64,000 nucleotides of DNA from Fimbriimonadales bacterium (GTDB taxonomy: Bacteria > Armatimonadota > Fimbriimonadia > Fimbriimonadales > ATM1), in NCBI GenBank assembly GCA_035559795.1, contig DATMAR010000009.1, positions 1 to 64,000 of the forward strand, in the 5' to 3' direction. Below the pieces are notes generated by a model. The model was not told the origin of the DNA and made no database searches. It saw nothing but the letters and a program-made list of their open reading frames with translations. A program made the translations under genes and the position numbers. This document shows positions 17,729-25,551 of this stretch, piece after piece (the stretch's first letter is position 1; each line of letters begins with the position of its first letter).

Positions 17729-17763
17729 TCCCTTTTCGAAAGTGAATTATTTTCAAAAGTGAA

Positions 17764-17795
17764 AAGCACCCAAAGTTTCATGCCTTTGGGTGCTT
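17764..17795 (-). terminator. Rho-independent terminator of the arsR-Cys-rich peptide operon
   Basis: A 12-bp perfect stem (AAGCACCCAAAG/CTTTGGGTGCTT) with an 8-base loop. On the minus strand it runs into TTTTCACTTTTG. It ends 8 bases beyond the peptide stop codon, so the transcript closes immediately after the peptide. Confidence 0.85.
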
Positions 17796-17802
17796 CGTAT
17801 CC

Positions 17803-17889
17803 TTACTTACTGCAACAGCCGCAACCGCATTTGCAGCAATCACAACAGTCGCAGCAATCGCAACAATCGCAGCATTTACATTTGCTCAT
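17803..17889 (-). CDS. 28-residue cysteine-rich metallothionein-like peptide
   Basis: Too short for routine gene calling. The peptide begins MSKCKCC, continues as CCD triplets through residue 19, then KCGCGCCSK. Cys is at 4, 6, 7, 9, 10, 12, 13, 15, 16, 18, 19, 21, 23, 25 and 26: 15 of 28 residues. No known bacterial metallothionein (SmtA or MymT type) that I know has this CCD periodicity. The ATG overlaps the arsR stop codon (ATGA, 17886-17889), a GGAGG sits six bases before the ATG inside arsR, and a strong terminator follows at once. The context therefore predicts a thiol-metal-induced, co-translated metal-binding peptide. Metal identity is unknown; the ArsR CxC motif would favour As(III), Sb(III) or a soft metal. 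Confidence 0.8.
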   Translation of the reverse strand: MSKCKCCDCCDCCDCCDCCKCGCGCCSK

Positions 17890-18275
17890 GAGGAACCTCC
17901 TAATCTGGATGCTTGAAGTGCACCCACAGGAAGGCAGCATTTCCCAGAACTTCGCATTCGGAGTCTTAGCGCGAGGCGCTCCGTGTCTTCATGCGGGGGT
18001 GTGTATTCCGCTAAAGCCTCGAGAAGCCATTTGGGGAGGTTCTCAGCCAAACGATAATAAACCCATGTTCCGTCTTTTCTGGAAAAAACGAGGACTGCCT
18101 GTCGGAGCACGTTCAAGTGAGAGGATAAGGTCGAAAGTTTTATTCGGAGAGCGTCGGAAAGTTCGCATACGCAGACGTCTTCGCAGCCAGATTCTGGGCA
18201 TCGAAGAAGAGCAGCGAGAATTCTTAACCGGTTTTCATCCGATAATGCGCCGAATACCAGAGGATTTGCTCTCAC
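17886..18275 (-). CDS. ArsR/SmtB-family metal-sensing repressor
   Basis: 129 residues from GTG at 18275. Winged-helix core: ALSDENRLRILAAL near 10-23, recognition helix KLSTLSSHLNVLRQ near 46-59, and the wing FSRKDGTWVYYRL. The sensor site is VCVCEL with Cys35 and Cys37, matching the ELCVCDL motif of arsenic-responsive ArsR; Cys26, Cys31 and a C-terminal Cys-Cys pair (113-114) are further candidate ligands. Such repressors leave DNA when metal binds. I prefer the GTG start because TATTAT lies six bases upstream and a palindrome (18294-18315) sits just before that; ATG at 18308 would add 11 residues. It is followed without gap by the Cys-rich peptide. Confidence 0.88.
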   Translation of the reverse strand: MRANPLVFGALSDENRLRILAALLRCPESGCEDVCVCELSDALRIKLSTLSSHLNVLRQAVLVFSRKDGTWVYYRLAENLPKWLLEALAEYTPPHEDTERLALRLRMRSSGKCCLPVGALQASRLGGSS

Positions 18276-18293
18276 AGGGTAATAATACCACGA

Positions 18294-18315
18294 TATTTCG
18301 GCAATCATCGAAATA
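18294..18315. promoter_or_regulatory. Candidate ArsR operator
   Basis: Inverted repeat TATTTCG (18294-18300) and CGAAATA (18309-18315) with an 8-base centre. It lies between the arsR -10 candidate (TATTAT at 18282-18287, minus strand) and the divergent tRNA-Pro -10 box, where a repressor would block the arsR promoter. Length and symmetry suit ArsR-family operators. Confidence 0.55.
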
Positions 18316-18326
18316 ATAATTCACGG

Positions 18327-18332
18327 TATACT
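18327..18332 (+). promoter_or_regulatory. Candidate -10 box of tRNA-Pro
   Basis: TATACT, 11 bases before the tRNA 5' end. No good -35 hexamer at standard spacing. Confidence 0.45.
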
Positions 18333-18342
18333 TTTTTCCAAG

Positions 18343-18420
<78 letters not shown>

Positions 18421-18439
18421 TAACAGGTTTATAAAACGA

Positions 18440-19399
18440 ATGTCCTCTCGAGTTCTTTTAGTGGGTCCACCGCAGGTCGGGAAAACTCGTCTCGGAATGA
18501 AAATGTGCAAGGAGGATGGGTTTTATTATTTAAATCTCGATCCCTCGAGGCAGGACATCGCGCCACTTTCTACCGTTTCATTGTATGCCCCAGGTGGGAA
18601 ATCTCTCGGATTTCACTTTATCGGCTCATTGAGTTTGTGGAAGAAGCCATTAGCCGCGGTAACAGCGTTGTTGTGGGGGGTTCGTGAGGCGAACGCATCG
18701 CCCTTAGTTGTCGAAGTCACACTCGAGCCAACGACATCGCAGCAAACCGACTTATATCGAAACTTAACTACACTTTTATTGCCCGAGAAAATTATTGGGA
18801 TTGGATTCGAAGGGGTGGGAAGCATCTTGCTCCCGCATGCAGAATGCCGCATCGAAGTTCGCCCCCCACTCGAAGGCTCGGAAAGGCGTCCCGAAAACGT
18901 GCTAACGGCTTGGAGAAATGCATGTTGGAAAACCTACTTTACGAATTCGAAAGAATTGGATATTTCTCTTCGAGATGTCGCGTTTTTAGGTGCGCGGTTT
19001 CGTTCAGGAATCCCGTTAGAAGTTGCAGAATTAAATACCCTACATGAAATGGGATTTAAGGAAGCGAGTTATGCGGAAATCATCGGCGATTATTTATATA
19101 TCGTTTCTCAGGAAAAGAATGGGGGCAGAAAAATGTCGAATGCGCTACGATTCTTCGGATGCAAGAAAGGAATCCTTGTTCATCCTGCTTTATTTCGTGG
19201 GCTTATCATAGGATTAGAGCAGGCAAATGGTTGGCATGTCGCTGTCGGAAGAATACAGGCTATGGAATTCGATAAAGAAATGGTGCGAATTTTAACGCCG
19301 ATAGACGCGGAGGCAGCGATTTCCAAAATCCATATCGGAAGAGTTCGTCTCGATCCTGAATTTCGGGAATTAGGCGAATTGCGCGCTTGGCAGGTATAA
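18440..19399 (+). CDS. Clp1/Grc3-like polynucleotide kinase domain protein
   Basis: 319 residues from ATG 18440; an upstream in-frame extension would run into the tRNA and is rejected. P-loop GPPQVGKT at 9-16, then a lysine-rich turn and YLNLDPSRQD near 30-39, where Clp1 and Grc3 kinases carry the DxGQ motif, followed by APLSTVSLYAP. In archaea and eukaryotes these enzymes phosphorylate RNA or DNA 5'-hydroxyl ends. Residues 110-319 show no family I recognise and may form the C-terminal beta domain. It begins 20 bases after tRNA-Pro, so RNA end repair is a tempting but unproven role. Only weak ribosome-site signal (ACAGGT). Confidence 0.68.
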   Translation: MSSRVLLVGPPQVGKTRLGMKMCKEDGFYYLNLDPSRQDIAPLSTVSLYAPGGKSLGFHFIGSLSLWKKPLAAVTALLWGVREANASPLVVEVTLEPTTSQQTDLYRNLTTLLLPEKIIGIGFEGVGSILLPHAECRIEVRPPLEGSERRPENVLTAWRNACWKTYFTNSKELDISLRDVAFLGARFRSGIPLEVAELNTLHEMGFKEASYAEIIGDYLYIVSQEKNGGRKMSNALRFFGCKKGILVHPALFRGLIIGLEQANGWHVAVGRIQAMEFDKEMVRILTPIDAEAAISKIHIGRVRLDPEFRELGELRAWQV

Positions 19400-19406
19400 A
19401 TTCGAT

Positions 19407-20048
19407 ATGCTTAATGTGGTTTTGGTACGGCATGGTCAAACGGAATGGAATGCGGCTATGCGAAATCAAGGTCATATCGATATCCCCTTAGACGAAGTGG
19501 GGCGTGAGCAATCCAGAAAACTCGCGAATTCTCTCAAAGAGCGTTCATTCGAAGCAATTTTTTGCAGCGATATGTCTCGGACGATAGAGACGGCGAAGGC
19601 AATTGCAGGTGTTACGAATTCCAGCAACCTCATCGAAGACTCTCGATTGCGGGAAAGGAATTATGGAGAGTGGGAAGGAAAAACGAGGGAAGAAATCGCA
19701 ACGAAAGAGGCAGAGCATTTAGAAAGATACAGGAGCGACCCTGCGTTTTATGCACCGACGGGGGGGGAGACCGGAATAGAAGTTTTTGCACGCTGTTCTT
19801 CTTTTCTTTGGGAGATGCTGCAAAAATATCCGAAAGGGGATATTCTTATCGTATCCCACGGAGGTACGATTGCCAACCTCATCGCTGCTTTGATAGGAGG
19901 TTCTCCCGGTACGGCTTCTTGCTTTCGCATTATGAACGCTTCGATTACGGAAATCGAAATTTCAGAAAATAAGCGCAGAACTCTCTTGCGCTATAACGAC
20001 GTTTCTCATCTCGATTCCAAACCTCTACCGAGCACGATGCGTGCATAA
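19407..20048 (+). CDS. Histidine phosphatase (phosphoglycerate-mutase-like)
   Basis: 213 residues. Catalytic VRHGQTEWN at 7-15, with His9 as phospho-acceptor; SDMSRTIETA near 55-64, LRERNYGEWEGKTREEI near 83-99, and second-His motif IVSHGGTIANL near 152-162. This is the complete histidine-phosphatase layout. The closest functional classes are alpha-ribazole phosphatase (CobC) and broad-range sugar-phosphate phosphatases; nothing nearby settles the substrate. Starts seven bases after the Clp1-like gene and overlaps lnt by 8 bases, so the three are likely co-transcribed. Confidence 0.85.
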   Translation: MLNVVLVRHGQTEWNAAMRNQGHIDIPLDEVGREQSRKLANSLKERSFEAIFCSDMSRTIETAKAIAGVTNSSNLIEDSRLRERNYGEWEGKTREEIATKEAEHLERYRSDPAFYAPTGGETGIEVFARCSSFLWEMLQKYPKGDILIVSHGGTIANLIAALIGGSPGTASCFRIMNASITEIEISENKRRTLLRYNDVSHLDSKPLPSTMRA

Positions 20049-21510
20049 TTTACAGAAATTGGGCAGTCGGAATATCCTTTTTCCTATTTTCGGCGGAATC
20101 TTGCTCGCACTTTCGTTTCCTCCGTTTCCGTTATTTTTGCTTGCGTGGGTCGCCCTCGTTCCCGTTTTAGTTACTCTTACGGAATGCAATTTACGCCAGG
20201 CATTCGGAAGGGGTTATTTATTTCTTTTTGCTTTCGGATTGATTAATTTCTTTTGGCTTGCCCAATTCGTGTCTCGTTGGACGAATTCTATCCTTTTGGG
20301 TACCGTTCCTTACCTTTTGGTTTGTGCTGCGTTCGCAGTGTACGGGGGGGTATGGGCGATGGCGAGTGCGAAAGCGATGGAAAGAAAAGCGTTTTGGGCG
20401 ATTCCTTTGATTTGGGCGGGTGTAGAAGTTTTGCGCTCCGGTATTCCTTATTTGGCCTTTCCTTGGGCTTTGCTGGGAACATCTGTCACTCCGATAACGA
20501 CGTTTCTCCAGCCTGCATGGTGGGGGGGCATTTATTTTTTATCTGCCGTATTATGCCTTTTCAATGTTTTCGTTTTGCGTTTGGGAATGAAAGCCGAGAT
20601 GCGGGAGACAAAGATTTATTTTATTTTTCTGCTCGGGATATTCGCTGGAAGCATATTCAGTTATCTTTATGAGATTCCCGGTGAAAAACGCGTTCTCGTA
20701 GCTGCGCAACCTGCTGTGGATTTGGCATTTTCCGATAGCCAAACTCAAAGAAAATTGCTTAAGGAACGCATTCCACTCGTTCTTAGGATTGGTTCATCTT
20801 CCCGAATAGATTTGGTCGTCCTCCCTGAAGGCATTTCTTATGCAATAGATAACGAGCCTCCGCGAGCACCCTTCTCTTTGGATTTCACCGTTCCTGCTAT
20901 TTTGGGGGGGCAAAGGAAAACATCGGAAGGAACGTATCAAAGTTTATTCGCTTTCGATGGGAAGTGGCAGTATGCCGATAAAACGCGCTTGGTAATCTTC
21001 GGTGAATACGTTCCGTTTCGCAAGCAATTACCTTTTTTAGTCCCCCTCTTTCGCTTACCGACAGGTGATTTGATCCCTGCTACGCAGGTAACGACATTGC
21101 AAGTGGGGGGGATTCGCGTGGGGGGGATGATTTGCTTCGAGGTACTTTTCGAAGAGGTCGCTCGAAAGCATTTGGAAAACGGTGCGCAGGTTTTGGTAGT
21201 TCCGAGCATGGACGATTGGTATCAAGGCACGGGAGCGATTGGACATTTGAGGGCGGTCGCGATTGTGCGCGCAGCGGAAAACCGCGTTCCGGTCGTTCGC
21301 AGCGCTCCCACAGGACCGAGTTTAGTGGTAGACGATAGAGGAAACGTCGTGAGTGAAACAGAAGTAGGGAAGCCTTCCATCGCACGTGGGGAAGTCGTTA
21401 TACATCCCCCCCTTGTTAGCCCTTTGCGAAAGTGGTTTCCTTATCTCGCTTTAGCGTTTTGGATTTTCTTTTTGCTGATTCCGAGAAGGTCCACCCTACC
21501 CAATCGGTAA
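20041..21510 (+). CDS. lnt: Apolipoprotein N-acyltransferase
   Basis: 489 residues. Adds the third acyl chain to lipoproteins in the inner membrane, a step tied to diderm bacteria. Six N-terminal membrane helices (about 12-210) precede a nitrilase-like domain with the triad Glu263 (LPEGIS), Lys314 (YADKTRL) and Cys365 (MICFEVLF). A closing helix lies near 465-482. The GTG start overlaps the preceding gene. Family length is normal. Its presence agrees with the MCE and Mla-type genes elsewhere in the window. Confidence 0.92.
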   Translation: MHNLQKLGSRNILFPIFGGILLALSFPPFPLFLLAWVALVPVLVTLTECNLRQAFGRGYLFLFAFGLINFFWLAQFVSRWTNSILLGTVPYLLVCAAFAVYGGVWAMASAKAMERKAFWAIPLIWAGVEVLRSGIPYLAFPWALLGTSVTPITTFLQPAWWGGIYFLSAVLCLFNVFVLRLGMKAEMRETKIYFIFLLGIFAGSIFSYLYEIPGEKRVLVAAQPAVDLAFSDSQTQRKLLKERIPLVLRIGSSSRIDLVVLPEGISYAIDNEPPRAPFSLDFTVPAILGGQRKTSEGTYQSLFAFDGKWQYADKTRLVIFGEYVPFRKQLPFLVPLFRLPTGDLIPATQVTTLQVGGIRVGGMICFEVLFEEVARKHLENGAQVLVVPSMDDWYQGTGAIGHLRAVAIVRAAENRVPVVRSAPTGPSLVVDDRGNVVSETEVGKPSIARGEVVIHPPLVSPLRKWFPYLALAFWIFFLLIPRRSTLPNR

Positions 21511-21540
21511 CGTATAGACTATTTCTCTCGTGAAATGTAT

Positions 21541-21584
21541 ATCCCTCTCTAAGGGTTCCCCCTGCTTACGCAAGGGGAACCGGT
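21541..21584 (+). repeat. GGTTCCCC hairpin repeat, copy 3
   Basis: GGTTCCCCC (21554-21562) and GGGGAACC (21574-21581), preceded by CCCTCTCTAAG. Very close to copy 1, including the CTGCTT and ACGCA-type loop. It lies 30 bases after the lnt stop. Confidence 0.75.
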
Positions 21585-21635
21585 TTTTGAATTGACATGC
21601 TCTCTTTTTGGGTCAGAAATATCACAGCCTAAAGG

Positions 21636-21667
21636 ATGGGCATCTCGGTGAATGGGCATCTCCGTGA
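21636..21667 (+). repeat. Two tandem 16-bp units before the FG-GAP gene
   Basis: ATGGGCATCTCGGTGA is followed at once by ATGGGCATCTCCGTGA, with a third partial ATGGGCA. This stretch can be read as an N-terminal extension of the next gene, but the coding start is better placed at 21729. Confidence 0.6.
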
Positions 21668-21728
21668 ATGGGCAATCGAACTTTGTGCAGTAAATTCGGC
21701 GTCTTTTATGAAGGAAGGAATGGGTTCT

Positions 21729-23144
21729 ATGAAACGGAAAGCATTATTACTTGTCGCGTTTATCCTTTTACCGTTATTTTCGCTCGGTCAATACAAGAAC
21801 GCGCCGGATTGGATTTCGAGCGATAAACATTATGCGACCGGTGGCGCATTTGCGGACATCAACAACGATGGTTGGCTCGATTTCGTCGTTTCGAATGGAA
21901 ACGATATGTCGAAAGAAAAAGTCACTGTTTACTACAATACGGGGGGGATATTGCAGTCTTCTCCAGGATGGCAGTCTGCCGATGCGAAATATCACGGGCA
22001 TTTAGCGATTGGAGACGTGAACCAAGACGGATGGCTGGACGTCGCTGTTGCAATTTTGGTTGCGCAAGGTGGTCCTGGAGTTAAACTTTATTTGAATCAA
22101 GGGGGGGTATTGAGCAGCAATCCGAGTTGGACTTCGAGCAACAGTTTTTACGGTTGGCACGTCGCTTTCGGCGATCCCGATTCGGATGGGGATTTGGATT
22201 TGCTCATCGGTTCTTCCGATGCTTATGGGGGGCAAAAATGGAAAAACTTCATCTATTTCAATGTGGGGGGGACTTTGCAAACGACTCCTGGATGGCAATC
22301 GAACGACAACAATCATTTGGACCATATGGAGTTTTGCGATGTGGATGACGACGGCGACCAAGATGTCGTCGCCATAGGGAGTTGGACATATAATTTCATT
22401 TATAGAAACAACGGCGGGGTAATCGATACGATTCCCGATTGGCAGAGTACGGATAACGGCTCACAATTCGCCAATACGCTTGCCCTCGGAGACGTTACAG
22501 GAGATGGTAGACCCGACATGGTTATGAGCGACAACAACCAATTAGGTGGGGGAACGGGGAAATTCAAACTTTATCGCAACTCGGGAAATGGTTATTTCGA
22601 ACAAACTCCTGGATGGTCGTACTATGTGGGATATGTGTCGGGATTAGCGCTCGCCGATGTGAACGCTGATGGAAGGTTAGATTTCGCTGGGGGGGCATGG
22701 TGGAATAAAGTCCGAATCTTTTTGAATAACGGAAGCGGATTCAATGCGACCCCTTCTTGGACTTCTTCGAATTCTTTGGTGGTGGAGGCGATTTGTTTCG
22801 GCGACCTGAATCGCGACGGTCTCGTTACGAAACAAGAGCGAAAAGACATTTATACGGGTAAGACAGTAAACTATTGGGATGCGAGCCCATTCCTTCAGAT
22901 TCGAAATACACCTCGTAAATTATATTATTTAGATCGTCAGCCAATAGAAAAAATCGTAAAGGTCGTCGTGGATGGAAAAACTCTTTCCCAAACGGAATAT
23001 TGCGCCAATTTGCTCAATGGATGGATTTCGTTGAAGAATGTGCCTACTCGAAGCGTTCTCGTGGAATATGTCTATTCTACGAAACTGGATATGGGTGTGA
23101 CGGATTGGGATAATGGCGGAAATGTAGTTTATTATCATCAGTAG
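21729..23144 (+). CDS. Secreted FG-GAP/VCBS repeat protein
   Basis: 471 residues from ATG 21729, giving a clean signal peptide MKRKALLLVAFILLPLFSLGQ-type start; AAGGAAGG lies nine bases upstream. At least six FG-GAP-like blades follow, each with a calcium-binding loop such as DINNDGWLD, DVNQDGWLD, DPDSDGDLD, DVDDDGDQD and DVTGDGRPD. Each ends with a repeated TPGWQS-type strand. The last about 80 residues form a different beta-rich domain. Predicted extracellular calcium-stabilised propeller; binding partner unknown. The gene holds five runs of six or seven G, mostly at Gly-Gly. Confidence 0.8.
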   Translation: MKRKALLLVAFILLPLFSLGQYKNAPDWISSDKHYATGGAFADINNDGWLDFVVSNGNDMSKEKVTVYYNTGGILQSSPGWQSADAKYHGHLAIGDVNQDGWLDVAVAILVAQGGPGVKLYLNQGGVLSSNPSWTSSNSFYGWHVAFGDPDSDGDLDLLIGSSDAYGGQKWKNFIYFNVGGTLQTTPGWQSNDNNHLDHMEFCDVDDDGDQDVVAIGSWTYNFIYRNNGGVIDTIPDWQSTDNGSQFANTLALGDVTGDGRPDMVMSDNNQLGGGTGKFKLYRNSGNGYFEQTPGWSYYVGYVSGLALADVNADGRLDFAGGAWWNKVRIFLNNGSGFNATPSWTSSNSLVVEAICFGDLNRDGLVTKQERKDIYTGKTVNYWDASPFLQIRNTPRKLYYLDRQPIEKIVKVVVDGKTLSQTEYCANLLNGWISLKNVPTRSVLVEYVYSTKLDMGVTDWDNGGNVVYYHQ

Positions 23145-23204
23145 AGCGTTGGCTGTCCATCGAGGTGGAGAAAAATCACTTAAGTTGTTCGTCTTGTGTA
23201 ATGG

Positions 23205-24545
23205 GTGAAAGCGAGCGGATTTTTAAAAATTGCTGAGTTTTTTAAAATTGCTGAACGGGGTTCGAGTATCCGTATCGAGGTATTGGGCGGGGTCACGACT
23301 TTCGCTTCGATGGCATACATCATCGTCGTGAACCCTGCGATTTTGCAAGTGGCAGGAATTCCCATCGCACCTTCGACCATTGCAACGATCCTTACTGCCG
23401 TATTCGGGTGTGTACTGATGGGTCTGCTCGCAAATCGTCCCATTGCTGTTGCGCCTTATATGGGGGAGAACGCATTCATCGCCTTCGGTCTTTCTGCGTT
23501 CGGTTTGACTTGGCAGGAACGGTTGGGCTCGGTATTCGTGGCGGGAGTCGTGTTTTTGTTGATTACTTTGTTCGGTTTGAGGCAATGGTTGGCAGAGAGT
23601 ATCTCGAAGAGCATGAAGCATGCATTTGCGGTGGGGATTGGGTTATTTTTGAGTTTTATCGGGCTTTACGAAACGGGAATCATCGCGAGCGGGGCTCCGG
23701 CGGTGCCCGTGAAAATCGGTGATTTCCGCTCTCCTGACGTATTGTTGGCAATTTTAGGTTTTCTGTTGATTTCCTTTTTATTAGTGCGCAAGATAAAGGG
23801 TGCGATTCTTTTGGGCATCATCCTTTGCGGCACGATAGGGATACTTTTAGGGAGGGGGGCGCCATTGAAAGGAATTGCGACGATTCCGTTTCTAGGGGAA
23901 TATTCTTTAGAACCCATCGCATTTCATTTAGATATCTTAGGAGTTTTGCAGTGGAGTCTATTTCCCGTTTTGCTCACCTTAGTGCTGATGGCGTTTTTGG
24001 ATACTACGGGAACGCTTCTCGGTTTGGGAGCAGTGGGGGGGATGTTGGACGAAAAAGGGGAATTTCCGGAAGTCCAAAAACCGATGTTCGTGGATGCTCT
24101 TTCCTGTATGTTTGCTGCTTTGGTGGGCACTTCGACATCGGGTGCTTATATCGAATCGGCAACGGGAATTCGCGAAGGGGCGAGGACCGGGTTAGCGGCA
24201 TTAGTTACGGGGGGGCTTTTCTTCGCTTCGTTGTTTTTTATTCCTTTGATAGAACCGTTTCAGTCTTTGAAGTTCGCCTATTATCCTGCGCTGATTGTGG
24301 TGGGCGCTTTGATGATGACTTCACTTAAAGAAATCGAGACCAACGATTGGACGGAGGTGATTCCCGCATTTGCGACGATTGCGCTGATGGTTTTTACATA
24401 CAACATAGCGGACGGCTTGACGGCTGGACTCCTCCTTTATCCTATAATGAAAGCGGTCGCGGGGAAATATCGAGAAATCCGTCCTGGCATGCTCGTTTTA
24501 GCCGGATTGTGCTTGATTTATTATCTATTCGGTTTGCCGCATTAA
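23205..24545 (+). CDS. NCS2-family purine permease (AzgA/PbuG type)
   Basis: 446 residues with about 12 to 14 membrane helices. N-terminal ERGSSIRIEVLGGVTTFASM, then AYIIVVNPAIL, and NRPIAVAPYMGENAFIAF are diagnostic of the AzgA-like branch, which imports adenine, guanine or hypoxanthine with protons. Later GTSTSGAYIESATGIREGART and FIPLIEP also fit. GTG start at 23205; no nearby ribosome site. The 3' end overlaps the convergent URO-D gene by four bases. Exact base specificity cannot be read. Confidence 0.88.
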   Translation: MKASGFLKIAEFFKIAERGSSIRIEVLGGVTTFASMAYIIVVNPAILQVAGIPIAPSTIATILTAVFGCVLMGLLANRPIAVAPYMGENAFIAFGLSAFGLTWQERLGSVFVAGVVFLLITLFGLRQWLAESISKSMKHAFAVGIGLFLSFIGLYETGIIASGAPAVPVKIGDFRSPDVLLAILGFLLISFLLVRKIKGAILLGIILCGTIGILLGRGAPLKGIATIPFLGEYSLEPIAFHLDILGVLQWSLFPVLLTLVLMAFLDTTGTLLGLGAVGGMLDEKGEFPEVQKPMFVDALSCMFAALVGTSTSGAYIESATGIREGARTGLAALVTGGLFFASLFFIPLIEPFQSLKFAYYPALIVVGALMMTSLKEIETNDWTEVIPAFATIALMVFTYNIADGLTAGLLLYPIMKAVAGKYREIRPGMLVLAGLCLIYYLFGLPH

Positions 24546-25525
24546 TACGCTAAATTGTGCACTGCATCGACAATGGCATGTAAGTTTTCTTCTGGCACTG
24601 CATTAGGGTCGTAAGTGCATCCGGGAGTAATCATAATCGGTCTTTCTCCTGCTTGACGAAGTGCGTCGTGTACCTCGCGTACGCAATCTTCGGGTGTGCC
24701 GTTCGGCATTGTATTCAGATTATCGAGACCACCGCAGATGGTTTGTCGTGTGAGTTTTATCGCCTCCGAAATGCTAGGGCCAGCATAGCGGTCTGCCCAA
24801 TTAATTGCTTGAGTGGGATATTTGGTGAAACGTTCGAAATTTTTCGGTTTGCCGCAAACATGAAGCATGTTAAATGAAGCATTCGAAACGGCATCGAGAA
24901 TGACAAAGTCATTGGGTTTTACGAACTCGTCGTAGTCGTTTGCAGTTTCGAGCCAATCGTCGCGCACGGAGAGAAAAATTCCATCCGAGCCTGCTCTAAG
25001 GCATTCTCTCGAAAAATGTGCAAGCGCTCTACTGATTTTTTGCAATGCTTCGGAAAGCACTTTAGCGTCTTCGCGGAGGATTCGCTGCAAAATTTCGTCG
25101 CGCTCATCGCGTCCATCGAGTTTTGGTGGTCCGTGAACGTCGCTTTCGGGAGCACAGAGACGTCGCAGGGTCGACCATGCATTGAAGACCGTAACAATCA
25201 TAGGGGGATCGCCTTGTAATCGTTCCGCTAAATCCCGAACGATGTGGAGTTCTTCTTCGAATTCTTTTTCGGTTCCCGAATATTCAGGAATTTGTTTCAA
25301 ATCGTCAGCGGACGTGATTACCCAATTCGGATTGGGACGAGGGAAACCTGTATCGTTCATCACTTTGAGAAAATCGAGTTTCCAACGTTCCAGGTGATTG
25401 AGATGCGCTTCGACTGCTTCCTTTCTTCGGATGGCAGGCGGAGGAAAATGGTGCCAGAAACTGAGCGGCGGGCGATCCGCTTTTTGTCCTTTCAACACGG
25501 TGAAGACACGTTCTTTGCAGGTCAT
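24542..25525 (-). CDS. Uroporphyrinogen decarboxylase-family protein
   Basis: 327 residues. N-terminal MTCKERVFTVLKGQKADRPP is the usual URO-D superfamily start, followed by FWHHF, NWADRYAGPSISEA near 240 and ITPGCTYDPNAVPEENLHA near the C-terminus. The superfamily contains HemE and corrinoid methyltransferases of the MtaA/MtbA type. HemE hallmark FAGAPFT-like and PVWxMRQAGR stretches are absent, so haem synthesis is unlikely; a methyltransferase-like role is possible. No partner corrinoid protein is nearby. Not in an evident operon. Confidence 0.78.
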   Translation of the reverse strand: MTCKERVFTVLKGQKADRPPLSFWHHFPPPAIRRKEAVEAHLNHLERWKLDFLKVMNDTGFPRPNPNWVITSADDLKQIPEYSGTEKEFEEELHIVRDLAERLQGDPPMIVTVFNAWSTLRRLCAPESDVHGPPKLDGRDERDEILQRILREDAKVLSEALQKISRALAHFSRECLRAGSDGIFLSVRDDWLETANDYDEFVKPNDFVILDAVSNASFNMLHVCGKPKNFERFTKYPTQAINWADRYAGPSISEAIKLTRQTICGGLDNLNTMPNGTPEDCVREVHDALRQAGERPIMITPGCTYDPNAVPEENLHAIVDAVHNLAY

Positions 25526-25551
25526 ATTTTCCGTAATGCTTTTTTAAGATT

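Noticed and set aside
17349-17756. Minus-strand 135-codon frame opposite the small basic ORF
   Set aside because: It is the complement of the Lys/Arg-rich frame, overlaps the moxR start, and has low-complexity hydrophobic content.
21636-21728. 31-residue extension of the FG-GAP protein
   Set aside because: It is made partly from a tandem repeat and places the signal peptide internally; ATG 21729 has a ribosome site.
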